Source of the DNA: Dirofilaria immitis
Lineage: Eukaryota; Nematoda; Chromadorea; Rhabditida; Onchocercidae
DNA length: 64,000 nucleotides
Direction: 5' to 3'
Assembly: GCA_024305405.1 (NCBI GenBank)
Contig: JAKNDB010000110.1
Span: forward strand, 2,418,001 to 2,482,000
Below, piece by piece: positions 11,968-25,928 of the stretch. Positions within the stretch are counted from its first letter, which is position 1. Each line of letters begins with the position of its first letter. The notes below the pieces were generated by a model. It did not search any database, was not told where the DNA came from, and worked only from the letters and a program-made list of their open reading frames with translations. Position numbers and translations under genes: made by a program.

Positions 11968-14900
11968 CGGAAATCTAAAGCAATGTATAGTCAAGAAAAT
12001 CAAGATGATAAGCGAAGAAATGATGAACGAATCGCTTTATCAGTACCATATAATAATACTAATATTATGGATAGATCATATTTTAAACCAATTAAACTAT
12101 CTTATCCTTATTCAGATGAATGTTTGGAAGTTAATAAGAAATCTTCGGATGATTCTGATCAGCGTCTAAGTCAAAATTCATCAGTTAGCTTATTATCTTC
12201 ATATACTTTTTGAAATAATTTTAAAATTTCATGAAATTAATTTATAGCATATTAATAAAGAACGAATAAAGAAAAATAATTGAATCCATTGATTTGATTA
12301 GACCATAGTTTTAAATTAAATACTAGACTTTTTGTCAAAATATTTATTTTCAGACTCCACAATCAAATTATGATCAATCAAGTGAACGCCTTAGTATTGA
12401 TGACTCTGATTTGATTGATGATTCAACCAGTGGTACTTTTTTATTTTCATCAAGAAACTTTTAAATATCTGGATTTAAGCTTTTTTTCCTTTTTTTATTA
12501 TTACAATTCATTTTGTTAGACCAAATTCAAATAAATGATAGTTTGTAATAAAATAATGAAAATTATGGTACATAGCTGAGTAGACGCAAAGAGAATCCGT
12601 CATAATTGTATTTGACGTGTAATTATCAATCGTATATTAGTAAAATCGAGAATACTGCGTATTTCACGTAAAAATAAAATGAACGATGATTACATTTAGC
12701 AGCGCAATTGTCAACATCTTCGCCAATATCAGTTACATCTGCATCAACATCATCATTCTATCCAACACTTAATATTGGTAATGGAATGGAAATGAATGCA
12801 AAATATGCAAAGTATTCTTTGTACTTTATATTCATTATTTCAAAGTTTTTTTATAAAAGAAAAACATTGAATAATATTCGCAGGTTAATGATGCTTGCAT
12901 GAAGCTGCAATTTTATAACTAGCAATCACACCTGAAAATTAAATTTATGATTAATCACTTTAATCATTTAGGATTGAGCAATCAGAAGGGATAAGAAGTG
13001 ATCAAAGTAGTACTTTGCGAATTAGCGATAAATATAAGGTAATTTTTATAATTTTAAATGCCCACATATGAATTAAGTGAAATCTTGCTGCAAAAAAAAA
13101 AAAAAAATGAAAAGTTAAGCAATTTATGTATTAAAATTTTGACGAGCATCAAAACTTGAATACTTATTTTTGCATAATTTTAATCAATCGATTAAAATAG
13201 TAAATAGTAAATTTTACCATTGTGAGAAAGTGTGAAATAAATTTAAGTAAAACACTTTTTAGAAGTATACAGCTATAAAACGTCGATTAAGCTGAATTAT
13301 GTGGCATTATTGAAGAGAAAGATAAACAATTGCGAGTTGTTCGAAATGGGCTTAATGAGAAAGATTTAGAAATTGGAAAATTATGTGATAAGATTAGAGC
13401 TTTGGAATATAATTGTGGAAGATTACAAGCGGTGATTGAATCTGTTGGGTTTGTTTATTTTTCACTTTGTTGTTAAATTTTATTTTAACAATTTAATTTT
13501 AGATCCATAGATTCAAAAGGTGAGGGAAATGATTTATGATAAGGAGAAAAGATCTAGCTAGCATTTCCTGAACTATTTGCGTCGCCTTGGTTGTTAATTC
13601 TTGTTGAATCAATCTTGTTAATTCTGATCATGCGATATTATCGACCAGTAGATTGTATTTAGTATTTCCTTTCGTCTCCGTCTTTTTCAAAATAATGTCT
13701 GAATACATTTGCATTCATTATAATATGAGATCGTACTTTTTTTTTTCTTTATAGTGGTATCGTAACCTTTGAGTATCTTTCTCAGTCTTTATGGTAATAA
13801 ATTACAGAGATGAATCCGATCAAAATCAGATAAAATTGCATGAAATTATTAATGAACGAGATGGTTTGCTTGTGAGGAATGCTTCACTCTCACGACAGGT
13901 AGTATAAATATTAATGAAATAGATAACTGATTGATATTTGAGGATTAAAATATTGATTGGTTAAGCAATATAAGTAAATTATAAAAACATAATGATAACT
14001 TTTAAAGTACTTCAAAATGACAGTTCTTTACTTTAGCTAATTAAGTATTTATTTGAAGTAAACGATAATATTTAGGAAATTCTTTAATTCATCATATAAT
14101 TCACTACTTTTCATTGCTCCCATCAATTATTCAGGTCATCAAAAACTTCAGAAGACAATTTTATTGAGAATAGTCGCAATCTACACATCAATCTACATAT
14201 AGTTTTATAGGTTACTATTCAGAGATCCTTTAATATTGATGATTAAAATAATTTGTGCAGATCGAATTCGAGAAACGAGAATGGTCTATCGAACGAGAAC
14301 GTCTTTCAATGGATCTCGATGATGTTACCAGGAACTTGAATTACAAAAATGATTTTAAATGGCGAAAATATCTCAGAAATTGTTCAACGAGTGAGAAAGA
14401 TTTTCAATACATTGGTGTTTTTTTGTTTTTTTCTGATATGGAAGGGATAGAATAAAAAAAAAAAAAGAAAATAATTCCTCATCGACGATAATTTTTTAAT
14501 TATTTAGTGATTATATCATAAATTTCTACCAGCGCTAAAATTCTTATATTTTGGGAGAGCTTTTTAGAAACTTATCAGTCGTGATAAAAAATTTGTAAAA
14601 ATTTAGTGGCAAACGAAAGTATTTGAATTAGAAGGAATGATAGCTGATCGAGATCGTGCAATACGCGCTCAGCAAGTTCGAATCAGTAAGTTGAAGCAAT
14701 CATTAGCAGAAGCTGATCGTATTTCTTGTGACGACTCATCAGAATCGCAAACAAAGCTTGACTCCCCATCGTTCACCTGTATAAAACGTCTTCTTCTACA
14801 ATATCTTACTAGGTAAAATCATTAATAATAATGAAGTTTTAACAAAGTTGTTATTGTTATTCTGTTTATCACATTAATATTTAATTCAGTAGGCATTGGA

Positions 14901-15222
14901 ATCGATCAATACTTTAAATTTAGAATTGGTAAATCTTGAGTTCTAATTCATTTCAAATGTGATAAGCATTGGTTTTAAGATATTGTTAAATATTCGGTCG
15001 CTTTATGCTTAAGACATTGGCCTGCTATTCATCTTCACAGATAGATAAGAGCTTGCATAAAATTGGATTTATTTAAAAAAAAAAAGACTTGTAGATTAGC
15101 ATTTCAGCTCTGACGAAGAACGCATACAGCTATTACGAAATGTGTCAACTATGCTTCATCTATCAGATGATGAACAACATCAAGTATTAACAAATTTGAA
15201 GAGCAGAATTCAGATTTCCTAA
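11968..15222 (+). CDS. Golgin-like coiled-coil protein with C-terminal GRIP-like domain (first exon unresolved)
   Basis: Exons: 11968-12183, 12354-12432, 12700-12811, 12972-13038, 13263-13448, 13503-13519, 13810-13898, 14261-14390, 14607-14812 and 15108-15222. The N-terminal part is Ser/Asp-rich. The middle is heptad-rich coiled coil (IIEEKDKQLRVVRNGLNEKD; VFELEGMIADRDRAI). The last two exons give IKRLLLQYLT joined to SDEERIQLLRNVSTMLHLS and DDEQ. This is the helix pattern of GRIP domains, which dock golgins on trans-Golgi membranes through Arl1. The conserved GRIP tyrosine position carries Phe/Cys here, so a GRAB-like variant is possible. Frame needs a base removed near 13291-13297 and bases added at 14328-14329 and 14345-14349. 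Exon lengths then agree with phases on both sides. A candidate first exon is an ATG at 11385 (MGNLRRSDS, then GT), which is phase-compatible but unproven. AATAAA lies at 15361. Confidence 0.75.
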
Positions 15223-16199
15223 ACTATTTCTTATTGTTTAACGAATCGATATTTATGAATTGGAAGTGATAATCCTCTATGTCTAAACAAATTTTTCACT
15301 GTCAATCAGTGAAATATTTTCTTTTTCTTTTATTGTTTTTTCATCAAAATGATGAAAAACAATAAAAACATTCAAATTTAATATTTTTTAAACAATTTTA
15401 GACGAAAATATTTCGTTAACTATGAAAAGTATGCATTTATTATTTCTTCTTTTCTTAGCTTCTTTAATATGAAATTTTCTTTTTTTTTTTTTGGAACAAA
15501 TTATTTTTGCCTATCGATCAGATTAAAGAGAATCATAGATTCTTATGAAATTTTAGAAGAAGTAATTTCTTTTCAATCATTATTTATTGTTAGGCTTGCA
15601 TAATAGGATTTTTCCGAATCTGAATTCAAAAGTAATGAAATAGAACATGTTTGATGGAAATATTTAGTCATTGGATTTATAACAGAAAAAGTTATAATTG
15701 CTGAAAGTTTCCGGTTTTCCGGATATTCGTATTATAGAGTCATGCGAAAGAGGTTTAGTTTATAATGATTGAATAACAAACTAATAATGGAATACAAATA
15801 ACATATTGATAAACAGTATAATGATAATCATTTGTATGATTAGTGCTTTTAATTGAAATTAGAAGCTTTATCTTTTAATCTTTCAATTCTTTCAGAACCT
15901 GATAACAATTTTTGTAACATTACTTCATAAAATAAATTTTATTAACAAACAAAAAAAATTAAAAATGAAATAAAATAGTATACAATTCGCAATATACTTT
16001 TATCAATTAATCATTTAATCATAAAAATGATTAAATTATTCGCTTACAATTGATAGAAGTATTGGCATAATTCAATAATTATTTAATTTTATATATATCA
16101 AATAGCTGGTATTAATAAAAAGTTAGAAGAAGAAAAGAAACAATACTGATAAATATATTTGAGCAAAATTAATTCATATTGCAAATCCATCAATATTTT
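15223..16199. other. Convergent intergenic region between golgin-like gene and GPCR
   Basis: About 1 kb of AT-rich DNA between two stop codons. It holds candidate poly(A) signals for the + strand gene (AATAAA at 15361) and for the - strand gene (TTTATT at 15938-15943), plus a hairpin at 15331-15364. No coding potential seen. Confidence 0.6.
15331..15364. repeat. Short inverted repeat (hairpin) downstream of the golgin-like gene
   Basis: Left arm TATTGTTTTTTCATC and right arm GATGAAAAACAATA pair with a single bulged base around a 5-base loop. The right arm overlaps the AATAAA, so the hairpin may sit in the 3' UTR next to the cleavage signal. Confidence 0.5.
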
Positions 16200-19100
16200 T
16201 CAACAATTACTTTGTTGATGCAGTTTACGGATACTCATTGTTCGTCGTTGTCTTATAAATCCCAGTGTTAAAAGATCACGAAAACATCGTTGAAAATCAT
16301 GATTATACATTGTATAAATGATTGGATTCAATACCTACAATATATAATAAAATTTTCATTTAGAAATTCAAATAACCGATATGGAATAATTAATATATCT
16401 ATTATATCACAAGGAATAAGTGTATTATTCAAAAATTCAACTGTACAACAAACTGTTTTAATGGATATCGTATAAGAAATTTAATAAAACTAACAGAATT
16501 TGAATATCCTAGCCATAGAAATATTTCTTTTGTTGCATACATAACTTTATTAGAGCTACTTACTAGCACTTCAATCAGATAAATTACAAAGAATGGAAGC
16601 CAACATATTGAAAATGCTGAAAATTTTCAAATTTAATTGAATGATAATCTAACCTGTTATTCAATTAAAACTTTATTCAAATCGAGCAATTTTCAAAATT
16701 AAAAAAAAGAAAAAAAAGCAATTGTGATAAGTGGCAAAAATAGAAATCTGTTAGAAGTATCAAATAATTTTTTTACATATTTATCTAAATTTATTCACTT
16801 CACATTTTCAACTTATCGTTTCCTTTCTTCTATATATCAGATATCATATTAAATAAAAACATGACAAAAATACCCAAAAAAGAATTGCAATTGTTTTTAA
16901 AGCTTTTCGTTCTTTCATATAAATAATTTTCTCTCTGGAATTGTTAGCAAATTTTCCAGGGCCATAAGTGTGATAGCGATCATGCGCTTTGGCTAATAAA
17001 CAACGGGGCTGCAACTTGAGGTAACAGTGTTGAGCTATTCTGGTCAATGTTCCATCGTCAGCATCCACTCGATTTATTGGTGACTGAAATGAAAAAATTT
17101 TTCAGATATATGAAATATATGTTTGGCTTACAATCATTCATTGCTAAACAAGTTCGCAGTGATTATCTTTTATGATCGATTTATTCTCGAATCTATACCT
17201 ATGTCTATTCAATATTGTAGGTAGGTGGAAACGAATTTTGAATTGTAATTGAATTGTAATCTAACATTTATTTCATAGAAAAATTATTGCTAAAGAGTTC
17301 AATTGGTGACATGAACAAGTATCAAAGTTCATCAATTTTCATCATATTTCAATACTCATTCTTCATCCTTTCAATAATTAATTATCGGATCGACTAGAAG
17401 CAGCCAATTTTATTTGAAAAGATTCAATTATAAATCATTTAAGATGTATCAGAATCTAATAATATACTAACATTAATTTTTGGATATAGTTACCGTAATC
17501 GTACTATTTAAAGACAGGAAATGGGACGATTAACTTTTTTTTTGCAATGGTATATTTTTAAACTTTGACCTAAATAAATTAGCAAGAATATTTAAATATA
17601 TGCTTAGAATCATAAAAGATTTGAAACATTTCGTAATAGCTTTTCTATTTCACCAGTCTTCCATCATTTGATGTTATCACGTAAATGGATGAATTCAATT
17701 TAAACACAGAGATATACCAACACTTATCGTACTATACATTAAATCGTGCGTTGTATGCCTTTCAGACATTGATTCTTCTTCCGAATATATCATACCATTT
17801 GGATGTGAATGATAACGTTCACTATTATTCCTATAATTAGTGAATAATATTAAATTCTAAAATATATAGAATCTATTGAAGCGTTTCGATTAGATTTCAT
17901 AGCATTGATGGAACATATCTTTGTGATAGATATTTAACTTTTCAGAAATATTTTTTGTTATTCGTGATAAACTAAAAGTCCATTCCTAGCTAACACTATC
18001 ATGTATCTTTTCAACTTTTGAATCTAATCATAAAACTGTTGCTTATATAAATTTTCGAAACCAAATTATTAGTGAGTTTTATTATCCAACATAACTATTT
18101 ATATTTTTTATAGTCATCCGAAGATTATTTGTTATCCATGAATAGATTAACTTGGTCATTTATTGCAACTAATTACAATTATTGAATATTTGCTATAATT
18201 TCAAGTAGTGTCATGCTATTCTCGATTAGTATCTTAAAATTTCCCGATAATAAGAAAAATGCAATATTTTCAATTATCTCACTATTAGTGATAACAATCA
18301 ATAATTGTCGAATATGACTCGAATTGCTTATTAACTCTAATTCGTCTTTTTTCTTTCTTCTTACAATTTCAATATATTCTAAAATTTTCACAAAAACCAA
18401 AAGATACAGTACCTTATCATAGTTAACTAAATTTACATCGAATCACTGCATAACTATATTAAAGATTAATGAATTAAAATAGTCGTATTCAGTATATGTT
18501 GGCTTCTTAATAAAACTGAGATATTGCTTTTATATAATCAATAACTGTCAGAATTCAAGACTAGAGAAATGGAAATATATTTCAATTTTAATCTATGAAA
18601 TAATTATAATATTTGACCTGTCTCTAATTTGGCTGTTAGAAGTGTAACTACTTTTACTGGATTTATCATATGATTTCAAATTGATGCTTTTCCATAAAAC
18701 TTTTTCACGTGTTGATACAATTCGGAATATTTTGCAATACACCGAACACATCAGCTAAAATATGATTTTAAGAAATTACTTTATTTCTTATATTGAACTT
18801 TCTGATACCAATCCATCATTTCTAGCTTATCAAAAGTTTGATAAATTGGAAAAAAAAGAAAATAATCAGCATTTTTGAAATAAATAGAATTTCAATTCAA
18901 AAATTTCGTTACTATTTAGAAACAATTAGACTTAAATTAATTTTGTCTATACCAAAAGTGGGATGAAGAAGCTCGCCATAGAGCTGTATATTCGATACAT
19001 AATACCACTGGGATAACCACAAACAATTACGTCCAAACATGAAGATTTTGATCCAGAAATATTATTCATATGAATAGTTGTGTGATAATCATCGAAATGA

Positions 19101-21232
19101 AATATCCATGGCGGGGTACAAACTATGAATGAAATTAGCCAAACTGAGCCCAGTAATAAAACCGCTGTTTTACGATTTCTATAAAGACTTATATAATATA
19201 TGAAGTTATCTATGACATGAATAACATAAGCAAAGCAAGTAGCTCAAATATTTGATAAATCATTTTGATAGCTTCGATAATTGTGATACGATCATTTGTA
19301 CTAAATTCTTTGCATTGAATTTTGTTGCAAGGAAAAAGGCGATAAGCTGAAAATTGTTAGAATTCTAAGATATATTTTTCTTGCAAATGTTGAAGTTTCA
19401 AGGCTTTGTAAAAATCTTTCTAGTAGCCTGATCATTTTTATTCTTTGTTTCGTGTTATGCAGAGCTTTCAAGATTCAAAAATATTTTAATTCTATATTTC
19501 CTTTCTGCTTAAACATAATTATTAAACCTAGACTAACAATTCAAATGATAATAATGATGAGCTTCATGCAAAGTTATTTCAACTTAGGTAGAATTATCCA
19601 ACCGTTGCAGTTATTATCTTTCCATCTTTTAGCAATCGTATAAATAATGCATGCTTGATATATTGCCAATATATACACATTATTCAAGATGTTTACAATC
19701 AAATCGCTTTATCAATGATAAATTCAATTAATGCTCCATTTTGCTTTTATCCCTTTATGCTTTTATGCAATCGATCATTGTTCTCTTAGCATTTAGTTTA
19801 GAAAAAAATTAAAAAACTCAAATTAGGTAGAAAAAGAAAATGAAAAAATTTTTCTCTCATTAATTAGACAGTAAAATATCAGAAGTTCAATACCTGGTTC
19901 TCGAATATTTTAATGGCTTAGAAATAGCCAGATAGCGGTCAATTGATATGACACAAAGATTAAGTATGGAAGCTGTACAAAAAGGACATCACTTGTTGAC
20001 CATACTTTACATAATAACATATCAAATGGCCAAGCATGATCTAATAGCAAATCCAGCAGTGATAATGGCATCACAAATACACCAACTAAGAGATCTGAAA
20101 AATTCCTATTGTTTTTTAATTTCATTAATCTTAAAATAAAGTATTAAAAGGATGAACTAACTGTCTTTTGTAATTATTGCTATATAAAGATTTGAGAGAT
20201 TTGAATTTGAAAATTTTATCAATTTAAGTTCAAATTTTTTTAATTCCAAATATCGATTCGATCATTTTGTAAGTTGATAATTTATCGAGCTTATATTTAT
20301 ATCTTTCTGAATATCTTAACAGCATATGGCAATGTTTAAAAAAAAAAAAACAGAACATTGTTCAAAAATTTCATCAAAATTAAGATGAAGCATTATTATG
20401 CATTGTTCAGTTGATCTTAATCAGAATAGATACTAACCATTGAGCAAATTCATGGAACTATAGGAAAGTATTTCTGACACAGGTACACATTAACAATGAA
20501 TGATATCTATATCTGATAATAGAACATTGAAATTTAACAGGTAAAATTTGATTGATTTTGATGAATGTATCATTAATAAGTCTTGGCTAATTTTGTAGAT
20601 TTGATTGTCGTATAATATAAAATATTTAATTAAATTCATAAAGTAATCCATTCATCTTAAACTTTCATATTCCTCTACATTACACAGGTAGACTTACCAG
20701 CAGTAGCAAGTGATGTTAATAACTTATTTGTAAATGTTCTCATGCGCTTATAAATAATTACGGATAATATAACGAATGTATTTCCAACCACCACGAAAAA
20801 TATAAGTGTGGTCTGAAAAGAAAGTAATCAATAATTCACAGGTAGAATAATTTGGTGATAACAAGATAAAGGATAAAGCTGATAATTTTAACAACATATC
20901 AACTTTTTATCTAAATGATGCATTTTTTACGTAAAAGTAAAGGATGCAAAACTAAACTATTTTATCTTTTCTCTAAGAATTATTTAATTGAAATCCAAGT
21001 TATTAAAACTCTTTCATCCAACAATTCTCAGAAGAATGAGAGAATTATGAAATTGTTACTGAGGTCATAGTTCAAGCTTTAAGTAGTAGCCATACCAGAA
21101 GAATGGCGATGATAATTTGACGGATAGTCAAATATGACGATAATCTCTCTATTATACTACAATTCATCATGATAGAAGTTGATATTACTGTTTCGAAGAT
21201 AGTGCTGTTATCACTGATAGCATAGTTGCTAA
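16200..21232 (-). CDS. Class A biogenic-amine G-protein-coupled receptor, dopamine D2-like
   Basis: Exons: 21232-21096, 20812-20698, 20094-19894, 19178-18953, 18754-18618, 17830-17718, 17083-16874, 16616-16495 and 16334-16200. TM1 has the VVVGN motif. TM2 is [13 protein letters not shown]3 includes [16 protein letters not shown] with the amine-binding Asp, followed by SIDRYLAI (DRY). TM4 ends CTPPW. TM5 has [11 protein letters not shown], the S-S-x-x-S serine pattern that contacts catechol or amine rings. The third intracellular loop is long, spread over about 150 residues. TM6 is FSICWLPFF and TM7 is [14 protein letters not shown]; helix 8 and a short tail follow. The layout matches D2-like monoamine receptors, which usually couple to Gi/o; ligand and coupling are inferred. 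Two 1-base deletions are needed: A5 at 19979-19983 and A6 at 16876-16881. The junction between exons 6 and 7 is phase-compatible only with a GTTGGT donor. The N-terminal exon with the start codon was not identified; an NST glycosylation site precedes TM1. Confidence 0.9.
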
Positions 21233-21860
21233 CTGTTCAAAAACAATGCGTTTTGAATTTGATAAAGTCTATACTGCAGCACAATGCTGATGCCACTGGT
21301 CAGAATTCAGAAATCACCATTTTCCTTTAAATTCACTGATGTTATAGTTCGACCAGTTTTTTTTTTTTTTTTAAATTTGATGACATCCATTAAATTCAGC
21401 AAAGGAATCAGATTCTTCGAAAGATTTTTTCTACATGCGGAGATAAAATACTTTAAAAAAATTGATGAATTCATTAAAAACTAAAGTTCTTTTCTTTTTG
21501 AGGATAAATTTCTAAATTCTATGTGATAAAATTAATAAGCATTTTGAATTTCTACAAGATTTAACGGATACATTAGAAAAATGAATACATTAAATTGTGA
21601 AGAAGAAATCTCATCAATTAATTCTTGACTTTTACTCCAAAAATGAATGATTAGAGGATATCAATAGAACCCATCCACTTGAAAATAACAAAAGAAAAAA
21701 GAAAAAAGAGAAAAACGTATTAAGTTTATTCACTTGAAAGTTTTAAAGAAAATACATATTTACAAATGCAAAATTATAAAAAGCTTAGTGAACATTAAAA
21801 ATATTAAACATGAAACAAGAGGAGGAAAAAAAGCTAAAATAAATAAAAAGAAGATTAATT

Positions 21861-21966
21861 GATGCTTGCAATCTCGCAGATATCACTGATGCTCGTAATT
21901 TTTCTGATATCACTGATGCTCATAATCTCTGATATCATTGATCCTCATAATCTTTCAGATATCATT
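21861..21966. repeat. 27-bp minisatellite, four tandem copies
   Basis: Four head-to-tail units starting GATGCT/GATCCT and ending GATATCACT or GATATCATT, with lengths 27, 27, 25 and 27. The unit is a multiple of three except for the third copy. It stands alone in AT-rich DNA. Confidence 0.8.
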
Positions 21967-22923
21967 AAATGGAACAAATTTTATTACAATCACCTTTGCC
22001 ATAAATAGAACTTAAAGAGATATAGATACATATTATGCATGTATGCTAAAGAAAAAAAAAGTAATAATAATAAAGTTGTTGTAAATTTTATCGTTAGAAA
22101 CAAGATTATTCCTTTGAAAATAAATGAACTTTATAAAAGCTATGACAGTAATGATAAATTCTAATATCTGTGTACTTAAATATAAAGATTAGACTAAAAG
22201 TTGGCAACAATGAGAAGAAAATTATCAGAGCAAAGAAAATTTGTCAATTTTCAGCATCAAAGTCACAAGAGACAACATTGTTCGAGCGAAAATTTAATCA
22301 AAAAAAAAAAAAAAAAAAAAGAAAGGATAAAAGTCCAATAGCATCCGAATCTCTGTGTAAGTCAAATCAAACCTTCAAATTCCCAACAAAATACTACTTT
22401 ACGATTTCTTACTTTATGTCTAAAATAAATTTCATTTATTTCTTAAACTGAAAATTTGTAAAAGTAAAGTCCTAAAATGGTATGAAAAGAATTTTAAAAA
22501 GAAAAAAAAGATGCAAGGAGAAATTTTGCATAAATTCATTTAATCGCAATGCAAGATAACGCATACCAATTTTATAAGCATCACAAAAATGTAAGTTATT
22601 TTATGAAGTAATTAAGCATAAAATATATTTTTTATTAACTGAATTACGAATTGATAAAAATAGAATTTTATATTATCAATTTTAAATAAAAAGTTCCTGG
22701 CAAAATGAGAATTTTGGGAAATAAATCGAACCTACGAAAGCTTTGTTGAATAGTTATGAAACAAAGATGTAATGAATGGATATTGTTTATCGTTAACTTT
22801 TGATTATTTCTTAATTCAAAAATTCTTGATCAAATAGGATTTTTCATGAGGACTGTTTAAAAATAAAGTTGAAAAAATTCAAGCAGCAAGTAAAATATAT
22901 ACCTTCGATTTAGTTTAATTATA

Positions 22924-22961
22924 AATTTGCACTTGATATTACATGATATCAAGTGCAAATT
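22924..22961. repeat. Perfect 16-bp inverted repeat with 6-base loop
   Basis: Arm AATTTGCACTTGATAT is followed by TACATG and the exact reverse complement of the arm. It could form a stem-loop in RNA or a cruciform, but no nearby gene explains it. Confidence 0.8.
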
Positions 22962-25928
22962 GAAGAATATTGAGTGAAGCATTAATATAATTTTTTTGTT
23001 TGATTTTAATTTTTTAAAGTGATATTTTTGTAGTCAATTGTGAAATTCAGGATGATACTGAATTTTGAATGATTTTTTCATTAAAAATCAGTCTTATTTT
23101 TTAAATTATTTTCACAGTTCAAAAACAAAAGTACAAGCAAATTTAGAAAGTAACAATCATTTTTACATGTATGATATGATGCTTCATATCGAAATTGGTT
23201 GTGTAAATTTTAATTCTCTTAATAATTGATATGATTCGTAATTTTATTAAAATTGGTAAATTCTAAACTGAAAATATAGAATATATATAATCAAAAATGA
23301 AGCAATTTTTATTGTCGTAACTACGGCAGTTTCAGGAATGCTGCAAAACAATTTCATTCAATTGAAGAAGTTACTAGGAACCAATCATATTGAGCTTAGT
23401 TAAATATCTGAAAAATGGAAGAATTGATTAAAATTCATCTAAGCAAATTTCGATCTCAAATGAAAACATAGTTAATGATCTATCTCTGTTTTTTTTTTTT
23501 TTTTTTTTTAGGCAATAAAAATTACACAGTGACATAGCTCCAACTCAATTGCTTTACCAAGTCATCAAATTACTTTTATAAATTGTTTTTTTCATTCAAA
23601 AAAATTTGAAAATTTAGTTCACATAAAAGTTTTGACTGCTTAATATAAATTTTGACAGTACTAATCAGCAAATGTGGGCAAAAGAAAAAAGCTTCTGAAA
23701 AAGATCGACTTTTCGATAAATTTTTTGCACTCTTTAAAACGATTAACTTTATTGAAGTTAAACCTGGATAACATAGATTATTTTTCTTGTCTGTGTAAAA
23801 AAAAAAAAAAAAAATTTAATCGTTTTCTATAAACAAAACATAAAATGAGAAGAAAAAAGGTAATTAAGAAATAACTACACCTTAATTCATCTTGATAAAT
23901 TGAAAAAAAAATTTAAAAGTGGAGTACGATATCTTTTGCAAATAACTTCCGAATTACGTTTTAGCTATATGAAGACTAATGATCATTAAGGCTCTAGCCA
24001 ACTGCATTAGTATGCCTCTCCGGCATTTCTGTGATTGAAATAAGTTAGGTTTATTTCAGCTCTCCATCTATCACTCGTCTCTTCAATTTAGCTAGAAAAG
24101 TATGCTTGCCCATCCAAAAAGTGATCAATACAATTCAGATATAATTTCTCAAAGAAGAAGGGGAAAAAATCCCATCAGAGCGTGACATATTTCTATGAAT
24201 TTCATAACATGGGCAACATTTCCTAATCAAAGAAGTTAGCATTTTCAACTTCGCACATGGAGAAAACATTGCAACAGAATTGCGAATGATCGTTGCATTT
24301 TTAGATATGAAAGAGTTACAATTATAATTTGATAGCTTAGATGAAGTAACTTGTGATACATCACACATATGTATCACATACGAATAAGAAGAAATCAGAT
24401 AAACATTTGATTTCTAACAGAATATTTCTTTTTCTTGCAAGCAAACACTTAGAATGTCTTTAATGCGATATAAATGCAATTCATTCTTCCATCTTATTAT
24501 CATCTCTTCTTTTAATTGAAAATATATTTGAGAAATTTTTCATGACAAAATTATGTAGGAAATTAAACTTTAAACATCATCTTCAGCTTTCATCAAATAA
24601 GCTTGAAATAGGAGAAAAAAAAAGAATAAAAAATTTTTTTTATTCGTCTTTTCATTTATGTCACGAGAATTTGTTTTCAAATACAAATAGACAAGTACTT
24701 CTTACAAATTCTCATATTCGATTGATAAAAATGCCTTTACAATATTTATTTATTATCCAAAAATATCTTAATAGTATCAAAAAAAAAAAAAAAAAAAAAA
24801 GAATTTGCTATATGACATTTCTATGCATCTTTTTTATTTTAAAACTTTGAGAAATTATCTAAAACGGCATCAAACATTAAATCATGTTATTCGAAGGATG
24901 ACAAAGATTTTCAGTAAAACAGCGGAATACATTAGCATTCATCCGAATTTCCTCAGTATGTATGTTCAAGAAAAAAAAACCTATTTCAGAATGATTACAG
25001 ATGGTTCGCATTAAAACCAAAGTGCAGTGAAATGTAACGAGAAAAAAAAAAAGAATTTCAAGAGTCGACGAAATAATAATCCATGCGTGGTTTACCAGTA
25101 AAGTGGACAAAAAACACCGCATTGTTGAATTCATTCACTCGAAAACTTGTCAATTATTTCTACGGTTCGATTCGTTTACATTTTCATTCTAATTTTATAA
25201 ATAAATAATAGCTAAAGTTAAATTTTGTAATTTCCATTAAATGTAACAATTCAATCCTTTCATAAAGATATATTCAAATTTACTGCATAGTAAGCATATC
25301 ATACTAATCGGCAAATCACAGATAACAAAAGACATAAACATAATACATGCTACGACAATTATTTGATATTCATTCTTATATTTGTACTAAATTCAATTTT
25401 TGCTCGAAATTGATGATAAAAAAAAGTAATATTTCGATTTCACGGCCAAAATAACTCTGTTCATGGTTAGAATAATAAGCAAAATCAAGATTTCAATTTG
25501 GCAATGATAAAATTTTGAAGAAAAATCCATGCTATCATTTTACAGATAACAATTGAAATTTTCATTTTGGAATCACTTTCCAGCTTTTTCTCCTAGGAGA
25601 CCAATTTATGAGGAAGTGCAAATGATGGGAATTTAATGCTTAACATTATAAAGAAAATTTTATATACAATTATGATGTTTAATATAAAAGAAACATGCAA
25701 CACAAGCACCTAAACATTGAATTATTATAAAAAGGCAAAATTAATTTGTCACGATAACTTGCAAATGAATCAATAAGAAAAATCATAATATAATATACAA
25801 ATGAATTCTAATTTATGCAACAAATAAATGCTACCTAACTAATATAATCAAACTTTCAGAAAACTTTTAAAAAATAGTAAGCTAAAAATATGTCATTTTC
25901 CAATAAAATATTAATACTCATTTTAGTG

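Larger units (their letters stand above)
21233..25928. other. Intergenic AT-rich region upstream of the GPCR
   Basis: About 4.7 kb with many A/T homopolymers, and no exon I can support on either strand. It probably includes the GPCR 5' exon and promoter. Two structured elements are listed separately (27-bp tandem repeat and perfect inverted repeat). ORFs here are low-complexity Lys/Asn/Phe strings without splice or motif support. Confidence 0.55.

Noticed and set aside
24135..25134. Overlapping ORFs on both strands near 24-25 kb
   Set aside because: Interrupted by poly-A runs, no splice junction supports them, no family resemblance.
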